From positions 1-64,000 of the forward strand of contig JAUWOE010000001.1 in NCBI GenBank assembly GCA_030612265.1: a stretch of DNA of 64,000 bases. Reading direction: 5' to 3'. The DNA comes from Promethearchaeum sp. GTDB lineage: Archaea; Asgardarchaeota; Lokiarchaeia; Sigyniarchaeales; Promethearchaeaceae. Both the position numbers and the translations under genes were made by a program. Under the pieces are notes generated by a model. That model was not told where the DNA came from, did no database searches, and saw only the letters and a program-made list of their open reading frames with translations. Of the stretch, positions 46,001 through 54,522 are shown piece after piece (positions within the stretch are counted from its first letter, which is position 1; every line of letters begins with the position of its first letter).

Positions 46001-46792
46001 AGTGTTACATTAGTGAACACACATTGGAACGAAACAAATGCAGTAATGGGTAAAAATAGAAGGATTGGCACATCGCAAACAGGAATAATCGATGCATTTG
46101 CGAAACATGGAAGAAGAACTATTTTAGATTGGAGTGATAAGGGTTATAATTATTTACGTAAATTAGATGAGAATTATTCTGATTTTTTCTGCGTTCCCCA
46201 ATCGATTAAAATAACAACTGTGAAACCAAGTGGAACAGTTAGCCTTTTAGCAGGAGTATCTCCAGGAATTCATTATCCTCATGCAGAATATTATATTAGG
46301 CGTATCAGAATCTCGAATAAATCTAGTTTAGTTGATTTACTTAGAGAAGCCAATTATCCTATCGAAAAGGATTCTTATTCTGATAATTCAATGGTCGTTG
46401 AATTCCCCATTCACGAGGATAATTTCCTACGAGCAAAAAAAGATGCAACTATGTGGGAGCAGTTAGCAAATGCTATAGATTATCAGCACTATTGGAGTGA
46501 TAATCAAGTTTCAATAACTGTAACCTTCCAAGAACACGAAATTTCTAGTATTCCATATGCTTTAAGTTTCGTTGAAGATAAAATAAAGGGTTTAAGTATG
46601 TTACCATTAACCGAATCCGGATATAAACAAATGCCGTATGAAACAATTTCACAAGATGACTATGAAAAGAGGGTCTCTCAATTAAAACCAATCAAAATGT
46701 GGAAAACTACTGAAAAAAGTGCTGGGACAGTTTATTGTGATGGGGATAGCTGTCAAGTAATTCCTGAAAAGGATCTCATTAAAGAAGATTAG
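43004..46792 (+). CDS. nrdJ: Class II (B12-dependent) ribonucleotide reductase precursor with intein
   Basis: Exteins: ALNNCGFCSTEDI, GVGVGFDTKGAG, GNVRRSAQIALG, VGVNP/CGEQSLESFELCCLVE, KPSGTVSLLAGVSPGIHYPH; N-terminal ATP-cone-like segment. Confidence 0.92.
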   Translation: MNEMVQSILPNKDDKKISVLDIFPRHIKNSRGDLKPFDPDKLVVNLNKETGLDWNECIKVVKDSLKKITILGLKTIQTSMIREIMCLELMARGYIKERNIYAKLILSSVLKFKLGESFIEIYEGKQPEWGPLGYITYKRTYARLIEDEERTEEFYETIRRVVEGVYSIQKEHCFKLSLPWEPEKAQKSAQTMFEKIWNFKFIPPGRGLWMMGTEFIDKHGSMALNNCGFCSTEDILIKKTKPFEWLMDALMLGVGVGFDTKGAGKQIIKKPKDEIFVFELPDSREGWVQALRYLLLAYFDGDPMPAYDFSKIRPAGALIRGFGGVASGPGPLQEMLDNQKELLDKRIGSTLTSVDIVDMMNLIGKCVVAGNVRRSAQIALGSADDEEYINCKQDKQALYHHRWASNNSIIGKRGMDYSKIVDNIAKNGEPGIIYLENARNYSRMGFEPDYKDKKAVGVNPCVTGNTLIAVADGRNAVSIEQLAKEGKDVPVYCKDEKGTTKIKMMRNPRITGYDEKIYEIKLDDGSKIKCTGNHEFLLRDLTQKKAIDLKPNDSLMIMAKWETNWDEIMNVKASNKKTSYWMINAGNKNHFEHSFIFENLNGIKIHSGYVIHHKDHNGLNNNLKNLEVMNKKDHQQLHDISGDKNPMRKWYPNASNEEKLRYHEKMSKSTSGEKNPRYSGITNDEIYLEMVKYIKNKNLPLTVPTWKKYAIKKNLIYNFNFFRGKLVNLIKKANIECGFEHLDNPAQMREYKRYIKLLSESDLEINFDKGIWVIRHCEVCKKEFRVKYQYREQAYCSKKCSNKIAAKIAGKATKEQAKQRHKEVYKKITNLFIKYISDFQLVPSKIQFLKFLNKNDINDLRSAGLSSSYQKFLDDFTKKIKVQQIELKKLNNLAYQKAMASTLQDHGIVYNHKIVSVKEIGKSIVYNGTVDDYHNFGIILNEKKTYSGKLKLDMIFTANCGEQSLESFELCCLVETFPSKHDSYDEFEETLKYAYLYAKSVTLVNTHWNETNAVMGKNRRIGTSQTGIIDAFAKHGRRTILDWSDKGYNYLRKLDENYSDFFCVPQSIKITTVKPSGTVSLLAGVSPGIHYPHAEYYIRRIRISNKSSLVDLLREANYPIEKDSYSDNSMVVEFPIHEDNFLRAKKDATMWEQLANAIDYQHYWSDNQVSITVTFQEHEISSIPYALSFVEDKIKGLSMLPLTESGYKQMPYETISQDDYEKRVSQLKPIKMWKTTEKSAGTVYCDGDSCQVIPEKDLIKED
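44384..45880 (+). mobile_element. Intein (499 aa) with HNH-type homing endonuclease region
   Basis: Starts CVTGNTLIAVADGRNAVSIEQL; GNHEFLLRD block; HNH motif GYVIHHKDHNGLNNNLKNLEVMNKKDHQQLH; C-terminal VYNGTVDDYHNFGI...MIFTAN then Cys+1. Removal restores GVNPCGEQSLESFELC. Confidence 0.93.
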
Positions 46793-46860
46793 AACATTAC
46801 AAATTAAAAATTGATAAAATGAAAAACGTTTTTTGATTTTTTTTCTTATTATATACCATA

Positions 46861-47202
46861 ATGACTAATATCTCATATGAAGATTTTAATGCGTTAGATA
46901 TACGGGTTGGAACAGTTTTAGAGGTGGAAGAGGTTCCTAAATCGCGCAATTTATTAAAAATGCAAGTGGATATTGGTGAGGAAAAGCCTCGTCAAATAGT
47001 TTCCGGAATCAAAAATTGGTATAGTGTTAAAGATCTTAAAGGGTCCAAAATTATAGTATTAGTTAACTTAAAACCCAGAAAAATAATGGGGATCGAAAGT
47101 AAAGGAATGCTTCTTGCAGCAGATGTTGATGATACAGCAGTTCTCCTTAAAATTGATGAAAAATTTGTAGAAAAAGTTAAATCGGGTTCAAAGGTTGGTT
47201 AA
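46861..47202 (+). CDS. tRNA-binding domain protein (MetRS beta/EMAP-like OB fold)
   Basis: FNALDIRVGTVLEVEEVPKSRNLLKMQVDIGEEKPRQIVSGI. Confidence 0.88.
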   Translation: MTNISYEDFNALDIRVGTVLEVEEVPKSRNLLKMQVDIGEEKPRQIVSGIKNWYSVKDLKGSKIIVLVNLKPRKIMGIESKGMLLAADVDDTAVLLKIDEKFVEKVKSGSKVG

Positions 47203-47204
47203 AT

Positions 47205-48143
47205 ATGAGTGAAATTAAGTCAAATGTTCTTTGGTTATATATTATGAATGGTGAACCCCATCCCCTGGGATTAAATTCAATTAGTAAATATAAAGATATA
47301 TTATCTCCTATTATTGAGACAAAATTCACAACTTATTCAACTAAAACGTGGAATATATCAAATAAAACTAAAGATGAAGTTCAAAAATCTGTAATGGATT
47401 ATTATAAAAATTTAATTGTTGAAAAAAATTATTATCCAAGTCAATACGGTGATTGGATAAAATGTTCTGAATTCAAAATTAAAAAAGAAAAATTTCTTAA
47501 TCTTGATGTTATTGGCCAATCTTCATGGTTAAAAGCAACATTGGCTGCAGATTTAGGAATTTTTGTTACAAATGATGAAAAAATATTTTTTATTGGTATT
47601 GTTCGGAAAAATAAACCGGGCAAAGGAAAACCTGCTTTAATTGGAGGAATTATGAATGCAGGTTCTGTTTTAGACTCAGCAGCATATACCATGCTTAAAG
47701 AAACTAAAGAAGAAGCTAATTTCACAATGCGCTATCTAGGAAATCTAAAGAAACTCCGTGAAAATTATACAATTTCAAGAATTTCAGTTCAGATCAAGGG
47801 TTTTGATGTTTTAGATTCCGAATTAGGAGATATTAAAACTTATATGCACTACATAACAACAATTCCCACTACGAAACAAGAAAATCTTGATGATGGGACA
47901 AAAAGGGTTTACACCGCAACTGCATTTGCAGTCTTAATAGATATAGGTGGGACATCACTTGATAAAAAGCAACTTCAAAAGGTTTTTGAAGCTGGGGACG
48001 ATGCTGCTAAAATGTATTATCTTGACGTTACTGATTTTATTAGAGGAAAAAATAAGAAAAATTATCCGAATTTTGGATTAAAGCATCATATAGGGTTATT
48101 TAAAAAAATGGTTGTGTTACTGAAAAAGAAATATAGTCTCTAA
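47205..48143 (+). CDS. NUDIX-like hydrolase
   Basis: ALIGGIMNAGSVLDSAAYTMLKETKEEANFTM, partly degenerate Nudix box (first Glu replaced by Ser, EE retained). Confidence 0.55.
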   Translation: MSEIKSNVLWLYIMNGEPHPLGLNSISKYKDILSPIIETKFTTYSTKTWNISNKTKDEVQKSVMDYYKNLIVEKNYYPSQYGDWIKCSEFKIKKEKFLNLDVIGQSSWLKATLAADLGIFVTNDEKIFFIGIVRKNKPGKGKPALIGGIMNAGSVLDSAAYTMLKETKEEANFTMRYLGNLKKLRENYTISRISVQIKGFDVLDSELGDIKTYMHYITTIPTTKQENLDDGTKRVYTATAFAVLIDIGGTSLDKKQLQKVFEAGDDAAKMYYLDVTDFIRGKNKKNYPNFGLKHHIGLFKKMVVLLKKKYSL

Positions 48144-48188
48144 TGAAAAATCCCAAATTTTTTTAATTTAAATGGCAAATTTCATATT

Positions 48189-48830
48189 ATGAGTCAACTA
48201 ATTAAGAAATTTCTTCCCCTAGATGTTGAACTAGAACAAATTACATATGATAAAAAACTAGAAAATTCGGTACAAAAATTGGTTGGATCGGAAGAAAATA
48301 TCGAAAAGAGTTTTAAGAATGTTTCTCAAAACATGGAAAAGGCTAATAAGGAGCTCAAGAAATATTTAAACATTCAAAAAGAAACACTGAGAAGCTACGT
48401 TCAATTTATAAACCAAAGATCCGATTTAATTACTCCTCAAAATCTTGCAAAACAAAAAGATCATGTGGCCCATGTTGAATGATCTATCGATGTTCAGGAT
48501 GAAATGGCTAATGATATAAAGGAAATTTCGCAGGGCTATAAAGAATATTCCAAATCACTGAAAGATTTTGGAAAAAAATTATCAAAATTATATAAATCCG
48601 AGACAGATTGGAAAAATACTGCTGCAGAATTAACAAAAGCACGTTCAGACCAAATGGTGACCGGAGCTAAACTTGAGAAACTTGAAAATCGATTGAGAAA
48701 AGAAAAAAGTGAAGTACAAAAACAATATCACAACAAGGATCATAGCAATTCATTCGTAATTACTGCAGTTCTACAGTTAAACCAATCCTGGCAAAGATTC
48801 AAATCTAATATTAAAAATATATCTTGGTAA
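48189..48830 (+). pseudogene. Coiled-coil protein split by one in-frame TGA (48480-48482)
   Basis: ORFs 48189-48482 and 48504-48830 share one frame: ...KQKDHVAHVE*SIDVQDEMANDIKEISQGYKEYSKSL...; both halves are similar helical sequence. Confidence 0.6.
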
Positions 48831-48906
48831 AAGGTAGTATAGTCGCCAAAAAGAAAGTAATTGAAACGATAAAAGAAAAAGGAAGAAAAATATTTAGGGA
48901 AACCCC

Positions 48907-51687
48907 TTAAGGTTCAATCTCTTTCAATCTTTGGTTAACTTTTCTCTTTATTTTTTTTATTACTTGGACTCTATTGTTGTACCAATCCGGTGCCCATATG
49001 TGATAAATTTCCCAGCCTAATCCATCTAATACTTCATTTCTAATTCGATCGCGATCGCGAGTATTTTGTGCTGCTTTGTATGATCCTCCATCACATTCTA
49101 ATCCGAGAATGAATCTTGAAGGTTTCTTTGGATCAATAATTGCAAGATCTATACGAAAATTTGAATGTCCTATCAAAGTTTTAACTGTGAAACCTTCTTT
49201 TTCTAAAGAAGATTTAACACTGGATTCAAATGAATCAAATTCAAAATTTTTCTTCTTTGAAGCCGTTTTTACCTTGGTCAATTTATTGCTTCTTGCATAT
49301 CTCATGTAACCAATTAAATCACTCAATCCTCGCGCTTTAACTTTCTCTAAATTAATTTCACTTGGTAAAAATGAAGCAAATAGTTTGATGTGGAATCGAG
49401 CACGTGTAATCGCTACATTCAAACGTCTATATCCACCAGATCGGTTTAAAGGCCCAAAATTTAAAGACAACTTACCTTTAGGATCCTTAGCATAACCTAC
49501 ACTAAAGAATATAAAATCTCGTTCGTCTCCTTGCACACTCTCCAAATTTTTAATAAATAATCCTTCTTCTTCATCTTTATTCATGATGGATTCTATTGAA
49601 GGCTCTTTTCTTATCAATTTCTCTAAAGCTGACCTAATTGTTTCTTGTTGAGCAACACTAAAAGCCACAATGCCCAAAGAATAGTTTGTTCCATATTTTT
49701 GATTGCTTTTATAATGATTTATTATAGCATGTGCTACATAATCTGCTTCAATGGCATTTTTCGCTTTAACTTTTACACCCTCTTTAACATATCTAAAATC
49801 AATCGCAGTCAAATCATCAATATTAGAATAATTTTCTAATTTTTCCTCATCAGATGTCAGTGTCTCGATACTGCTTGTTTGATCTCCCTTGTCTTCATTA
49901 GAAATATCAGGAAATGTAAATAATCTACCATTATAATACTGCTGGTTACTATAGGCAATTAAACCTTCCTTTCGGCTTCTGTAATGGAATTTTAACATCT
50001 TTTCTCGAAATCCAATTCCCGTACATTCATCTAACAAACTTTCCATTGTCTGTAGGTTGCTATCAAGATCATCGAGATCATCAAAATCAGAATCACCGTT
50101 AATACTACTTGCCGTAAAGAAATTTGTGGGAGGCAATTGTTGTGAGTCTCCTACAACTATCAAGCTTTTTCCTCGTAAAATTGCTCCAATAGCATCTTCA
50201 GGGGTAACTTGAGATGCCTCATCAAAAATTACGACATCGAAAAAGTTGTTATATTCCTCAATCGGTAGAAAATTTGCAATTGCTAAAGGTGACATCATAA
50301 AACATGGTTTTAACTGAGAAATGAATTCTTTGGCTTCTTTAAAACTATATCTAAGAGGTTTTACATTCCTTTTCTTTTTTAATTCACGCTTTATAAATCC
50401 AGATTGAGCTAGTAGAGAATCAGAAATATCTAAATCAATCTTAGGTCTCAAATCATACAATTTTTTAATAACTCTCAATCGATTTAATACGAGAATTTCT
50501 TTATCAATTTTCCTAAATTTCTCAATTGTGTTCATGTGATATTTTATGTCAAAGTTATTGATTATAGGCAATGTGCTTATAACATCTTCATACATTTTGT
50601 GATAAAATGCTTTCTCAAATAGCTTCTCAAGTGGAATTTCAATAGCTTCAGGATTAGAACTATCCTTTATTTCAAATCTTTGATTCTTAATTTTATCCAA
50701 AATACTACTAAAGCCATGTTTTTCAAGTTTATTCTCAATTTTGATTATTTCAAACCATTCATTCAAATGGGGTAGATCCTTTAACCACCTTTTAGCAAAA
50801 TTTTCATATTTCTCCCAAAGATCTTGTCTTGGATTTAAAGGTAGGGGTTCAATAACTAAAGCAGGCTTAAGAAAATTTTCAAGGGGATGTGTTTCCTTCC
50901 ATTCATCTGAAAGAAAATGGAAATCCTCAATGATAATTTTTATGGTATCTAAAGATATCCCATCAGGTTTACCTGCAAAAACCTTAAAATGTTTGATTTT
51001 ACTCAAATATCCTAAAACAGATTGCTTCTTTGCGATTTTTCGGACACAGTTTAAAATTTGCAATTTATCCGCATTGTATTCAGGTCCGTGTTTTTTTAAA
51101 ACTCCTGAATAATCCGTGGTAAATCGAGCAAGTAATAAATCAACATCCAAAGTTAGAGCATTTTCATTGAATATACTAAAAAAATCATCAAATTGCTGAA
51201 AGTCCATATCATTTAAAATTGGTTTTAAACCGGATTTCAAATTGAAAACGACTAGCCTATTGTTCAATTTATTTACTTTCTCAATAAATTGATTTAATTT
51301 TGTAATAAGAAAACTTGTAATTGAAAGCGAAGGGGATGATTCCGTTTCATATGCTAAGTTAATTTGCTCAAAACTTTTAAAAAATTCAGAAAATTCATTG
51401 AAATTTATTATGGAATCCAATTCAAAGTAATTATTAAGGTCAGAATAGTCAATCTCCCAAGTTTGCCATAGTTTAAATGATTCCAAAGCAGAAATCCAAT
51501 ATTTAGCCCTAATAATATTTTTTTCCCATTGAGTTCTATTTTCTGGAATTGCTCCTTTTTCTTCAACTCCATTTGGAAATTTATCATGAAGAATTTTCAA
51601 TTCAGAGCCCAATTGTTCATTAACATATTGAAATGAATATAATATTTTATTCAAAGCAAGCTGCAATTCCTTTGCGATTTGTAACAT
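48907..51687 (-). CDS. C-terminal part of SF1 helicase (COG1112-like) with C-terminal MTES_1575-type nuclease domain
   Basis: VIFDEASQVTPEDAIGAILRGKSLIVVGDSQQLPPTNFF; RRLNVAITRARFHIKLF; RIDLAIIDPKKPSRFILGLECDGGSYKAAQNTRDRDRIRNEVLDGLGWEIYHIWAPDW. Same frame as the upstream ORF. Confidence 0.88.
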   Translation of the reverse strand: MLQIAKELQLALNKILYSFQYVNEQLGSELKILHDKFPNGVEEKGAIPENRTQWEKNIIRAKYWISALESFKLWQTWEIDYSDLNNYFELDSIINFNEFSEFFKSFEQINLAYETESSPSLSITSFLITKLNQFIEKVNKLNNRLVVFNLKSGLKPILNDMDFQQFDDFFSIFNENALTLDVDLLLARFTTDYSGVLKKHGPEYNADKLQILNCVRKIAKKQSVLGYLSKIKHFKVFAGKPDGISLDTIKIIIEDFHFLSDEWKETHPLENFLKPALVIEPLPLNPRQDLWEKYENFAKRWLKDLPHLNEWFEIIKIENKLEKHGFSSILDKIKNQRFEIKDSSNPEAIEIPLEKLFEKAFYHKMYEDVISTLPIINNFDIKYHMNTIEKFRKIDKEILVLNRLRVIKKLYDLRPKIDLDISDSLLAQSGFIKRELKKKRNVKPLRYSFKEAKEFISQLKPCFMMSPLAIANFLPIEEYNNFFDVVIFDEASQVTPEDAIGAILRGKSLIVVGDSQQLPPTNFFTASSINGDSDFDDLDDLDSNLQTMESLLDECTGIGFREKMLKFHYRSRKEGLIAYSNQQYYNGRLFTFPDISNEDKGDQTSSIETLTSDEEKLENYSNIDDLTAIDFRYVKEGVKVKAKNAIEADYVAHAIINHYKSNQKYGTNYSLGIVAFSVAQQETIRSALEKLIRKEPSIESIMNKDEEEGLFIKNLESVQGDERDFIFFSVGYAKDPKGKLSLNFGPLNRSGGYRRLNVAITRARFHIKLFASFLPSEINLEKVKARGLSDLIGYMRYARSNKLTKVKTASKKKNFEFDSFESSVKSSLEKEGFTVKTLIGHSNFRIDLAIIDPKKPSRFILGLECDGGSYKAAQNTRDRDRIRNEVLDGLGWEIYHIWAPDWYNNRVQVIKKIKRKVNQRLKEIEP

Positions 51688-51798
51688 TAATTTAATTTTA
51701 GCCTTTGCTAAACTCCAAGGATTTTCGTCATAATGCTCTAGTGTATCCCTAAATAACTCTAATTGCCCAAAGAGATCTTTAATTTCTATAAAATCTTC

Positions 51799-53205
51799 TT
51801 AGGAAACATTTTTCGGGTCTTTAAATTCAGATATTATCAAAGGAATATCATCCAAGGCTAAAACCCTGCCTACTATATCATAAAAGCTTAATTTCATTAA
51901 ACCATTGGGAGATTGAGTTGAAGTAATATATTCATTCAATCTTTCTTTTAATATACCAAGTTCTTGAAATTTACCCTTTTTAATTTTGATACCTTCAGTG
52001 TCTAGATTCATACTTGTTTCAATCTGCTTAAGAATCGCGATTTTATTAGCATTCTGTGAATGAACTTGTAAACAAAATGGACCAATTCCGCAATTATCTA
52101 ATCTTTTTTTAACTACATCAAGAGCGGCGCGCTTTTGGGCTACAAAAAGAACTTTTTTACCAACAGCCAGGCATTCTGCAATGATATTTGAAATACATTG
52201 ACTCTTTCCGGTTCCTGGAGGCCCTTGAATTACTAAGGAACTACCAGATTTTGCATAAATTACAGCTTCCATTTGACTAGAATCACAATCCAAAATGGAA
52301 TAACTTGTTGTGGGATCTAAACTATCGCTAAGCTCTTCAATTTCAGGTAAGTTCTCTTTTTGCTCCGCAAATCCTTTTTCTTCTGCAATTGCGCGAACAA
52401 TAGGATGTCGAAGTAACAAATTTTCATGATCATCGAGATCTTCAAATAAGGCTGCTTTAGTAAAAGCAAAAGTTCCAATAAATGCCCGTTTTTCTAATGT
52501 CCAATTTGGTTCTCGTTCAATTAATTCTGAAACTTCATTTAGATAACGATCAAAACTAATTGAATCGAATTCTTCTGGAAAAAGGGGTAATTTTTTATTT
52601 TCTCCTTTTAATTTTTCTTTTAAAGCGGGATTGACCATTACTTCATCATCGAGAATCTCGATTTCAAGTGGTTTTAAAGATATTCTTACAGGAACAAACA
52701 GCAAAGGGCTTTTTAAAGGTACATTATCCCCAACTTCAACCCAGTTAAGTAATCCGAATGTAATATATAATACATTTACACCTCGTTCTTCTTCCATTTC
52801 CTTTGCTTTTTGAAGAAATTTCTTAATTCTAGTTCTTAAAGTTGAATCAGTTAATTCTGTTATAAATTCAGTTAATCTAGCTTTTTGTTTTATTTTTTCA
52901 ATAGCTAACCGATGTGTTTCCTTTGATGAATCGGATAATTCCGGTTCAGACTTAGCTTTAAACGGTGTTTTTTGTTGATCTGACCTTGATTTTTTACGTT
53001 TTCTTGAAGGAGGTTTATAGATCGGGGGAAAAGTGCAAACTTGATTCATGATTACAAGTATTCTAAAAATCGTTGAACAACTAGGTGAGATTACCTCAAC
53101 ATATCTTTTTGGAGAAAAATTAAGTTGAGGATTACGGTTGGATAAATCCAAAAAATTTTGCTTCCATAGACGAATTTTAGCTTTAGCTTTCGACATAATA
53201 TCCAA
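51799..53205 (-). CDS. N-terminal part of DUF4011/SF1 helicase; ends at in-frame TAA
   Basis: IRLWKQNFLDLSNRNPQLNF (DUF4011) and Walker A SLVIQGPPGTGKSQCISNIIAE. Confidence 0.88.
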   Translation of the reverse strand: MDIMSKAKAKIRLWKQNFLDLSNRNPQLNFSPKRYVEVISPSCSTIFRILVIMNQVCTFPPIYKPPSRKRKKSRSDQQKTPFKAKSEPELSDSSKETHRLAIEKIKQKARLTEFITELTDSTLRTRIKKFLQKAKEMEEERGVNVLYITFGLLNWVEVGDNVPLKSPLLFVPVRISLKPLEIEILDDEVMVNPALKEKLKGENKKLPLFPEEFDSISFDRYLNEVSELIEREPNWTLEKRAFIGTFAFTKAALFEDLDDHENLLLRHPIVRAIAEEKGFAEQKENLPEIEELSDSLDPTTSYSILDCDSSQMEAVIYAKSGSSLVIQGPPGTGKSQCISNIIAECLAVGKKVLFVAQKRAALDVVKKRLDNCGIGPFCLQVHSQNANKIAILKQIETSMNLDTEGIKIKKGKFQELGILKERLNEYITSTQSPNGLMKLSFYDIVGRVLALDDIPLIISEFKDPKNVS

Positions 53206-53296
53206 GTAAAAAAGTCAAGGAACATCTATATATGTTTTTAGGGATGTAATTGGGAAAATAAAATTAGCAAAAAAAAAGTATAGAATTATCAATTTT

Positions 53297-53731
53297 TTAC
53301 ATAGATTTCATTCGAACCTTGAAAGGATCCTTTTTTTTCTTGAATTTCTCGGTTTTGAAAAAGAATTTCTTTCCATCAGAGATAATCCCACCATAGTCTT
53401 TATCTAATTTTGAAATTATTTGTTTTGTAATTGGTTGTTTTATTCGGTTCGGATTTGTTAAAACGTCCAGAATTTGTTCCTTATTCTTAATATCTTTATA
53501 GTTTAACCGAAGATTGGGCAAAGCTAATAGATAACCGTGAGTGTACCATTTTGGAAAGTGTTCATTCGTACTATGAACTCGTAATTCAAGAAGACCTTCT
53601 GTAAGATCTTTCATCTTCAAATCAGCTACATCTTTAGCTTCACGGATTTTTATAAAAATGCAAACAGGATTTGATTTCTTGCTGGTGCGAGCTTTAATTA
53701 TTTTTTTTAATTCATCTTCTGCATCTGTCAT
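53297..53731 (-). CDS. Hypothetical basic protein downstream of the ThiS/MoaD-like gene
   Basis: 144-aa ORF, 6 nt after the upstream gene; no family recognised. Confidence 0.5.
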   Translation of the reverse strand: MTDAEDELKKIIKARTSKKSNPVCIFIKIREAKDVADLKMKDLTEGLLELRVHSTNEHFPKWYTHGYLLALPNLRLNYKDIKNKEQILDVLTNPNRIKQPITKQIISKLDKDYGGIISDGKKFFFKTEKFKKKKDPFKVRMKSM

Positions 53732-53737
53732 GTGTTT

Positions 53738-54055
53738 TTAACCTCCCCCTGCTGCTTTGAAAAACGTAATTCTATCATTTGGGGAAATAATAGTATCTAA
53801 ACCCACCCCTCCACGTATATCTTCACCATTAATAATTATCGAGGTATTATCAGCAATATTATCTTCTTCGAAGAAATATTCATCTAACTTGGGGAAATCT
53901 TCAATAATTTCTTTGATTAATTGATGGATGGTATGAGAATTTCCCTCAAGGCTATAATGGATTACTTTTTTATTTGTAATTGCCCAAAAAGGGCCGAAGA
54001 ACAAAGCTTTGTATATATTATTTAATTCTTCGTCATCACTTTGAGTGCTCATCAA
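53738..54055 (-). CDS. ThiS/MoaD-like (beta-grasp) protein with C-terminal GGG
   Basis: ...SIIINGEDIRGGVGLDTIISPNDRITFFKAAGGG*. Confidence 0.8.
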   Translation of the reverse strand: MMSTQSDDEELNNIYKALFFGPFWAITNKKVIHYSLEGNSHTIHQLIKEIIEDFPKLDEYFFEEDNIADNTSIIINGEDIRGGVGLDTIISPNDRITFFKAAGGG

Positions 54056-54099
54056 TATTCAAAGTTGTCGAAAAAAAATAAAATTTTCGATTATATTTC

Positions 54100-54522
54100 T
54101 TAGTCTGGGAAATATTTACGTTTATCACAGAAATGAAGATGTAAATCATTATGAGAAATGCTTAATTTTTTGCAGATTTCTTCAATTAATTCACAACTAA
54201 ATGTTCCTGCAAGATGTAAAGCTTCTTCATGAGCAAAATCATCAGAACAATTTAGGGATTCTTTTAGAAATCTTTCGATTATAAAATGATGATTAGAAAC
54301 ATGCTTAGCGGATTCTTTTCCTTTTTCAGTGAGTTCAATTTCCTTGTATTTCTCCCAGACTAGTAATTTTTGCCCTTCCAACCGTTTTAATATAGAATTT
54401 AGTGTTGAATGCTTAAATTTTAATCTAGAGCAAAGATCTCCTGCTCTAATTGGACGATTCCAAAAATAGAGAAAATCTAATACTAAATTTTCCTTTTCTT
54501 TAATTAGACTAGTATTTATCAT
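54100..54522 (-). CDS. DtxR/MntR-like metal-dependent regulator
   Basis: wHTH region, HHFIIERFLKESLNCSDDFAHEEALHLAGTFSCELIEEICKKL; overlaps the metal-binding protein gene by 4 nt. Confidence 0.82.
   Translation of the reverse strand: MINTSLIKEKENLVLDFLYFWNRPIRAGDLCSRLKFKHSTLNSILKRLEGQKLLVWEKYKEIELTEKGKESAKHVSNHHFIIERFLKESLNCSDDFAHEEALHLAGTFSCELIEEICKKLSISHNDLHLHFCDKRKYFPD

Noticed and set aside
43004-46792. Treating the 1262-aa RNR as an unusually long enzyme with a novel inserted domain
   Set aside because: Insert has intein end motifs and an HNH region, and its removal exactly restores the conserved NPCGEQ motif.
48480-48482. Selenocysteine interpretation of the in-frame TGA in the coiled-coil gene
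   Set aside because: Location in a charged coiled-coil with no redox motif, and a TAA interrupts another gene similarly; decay or sequencing error is simpler.
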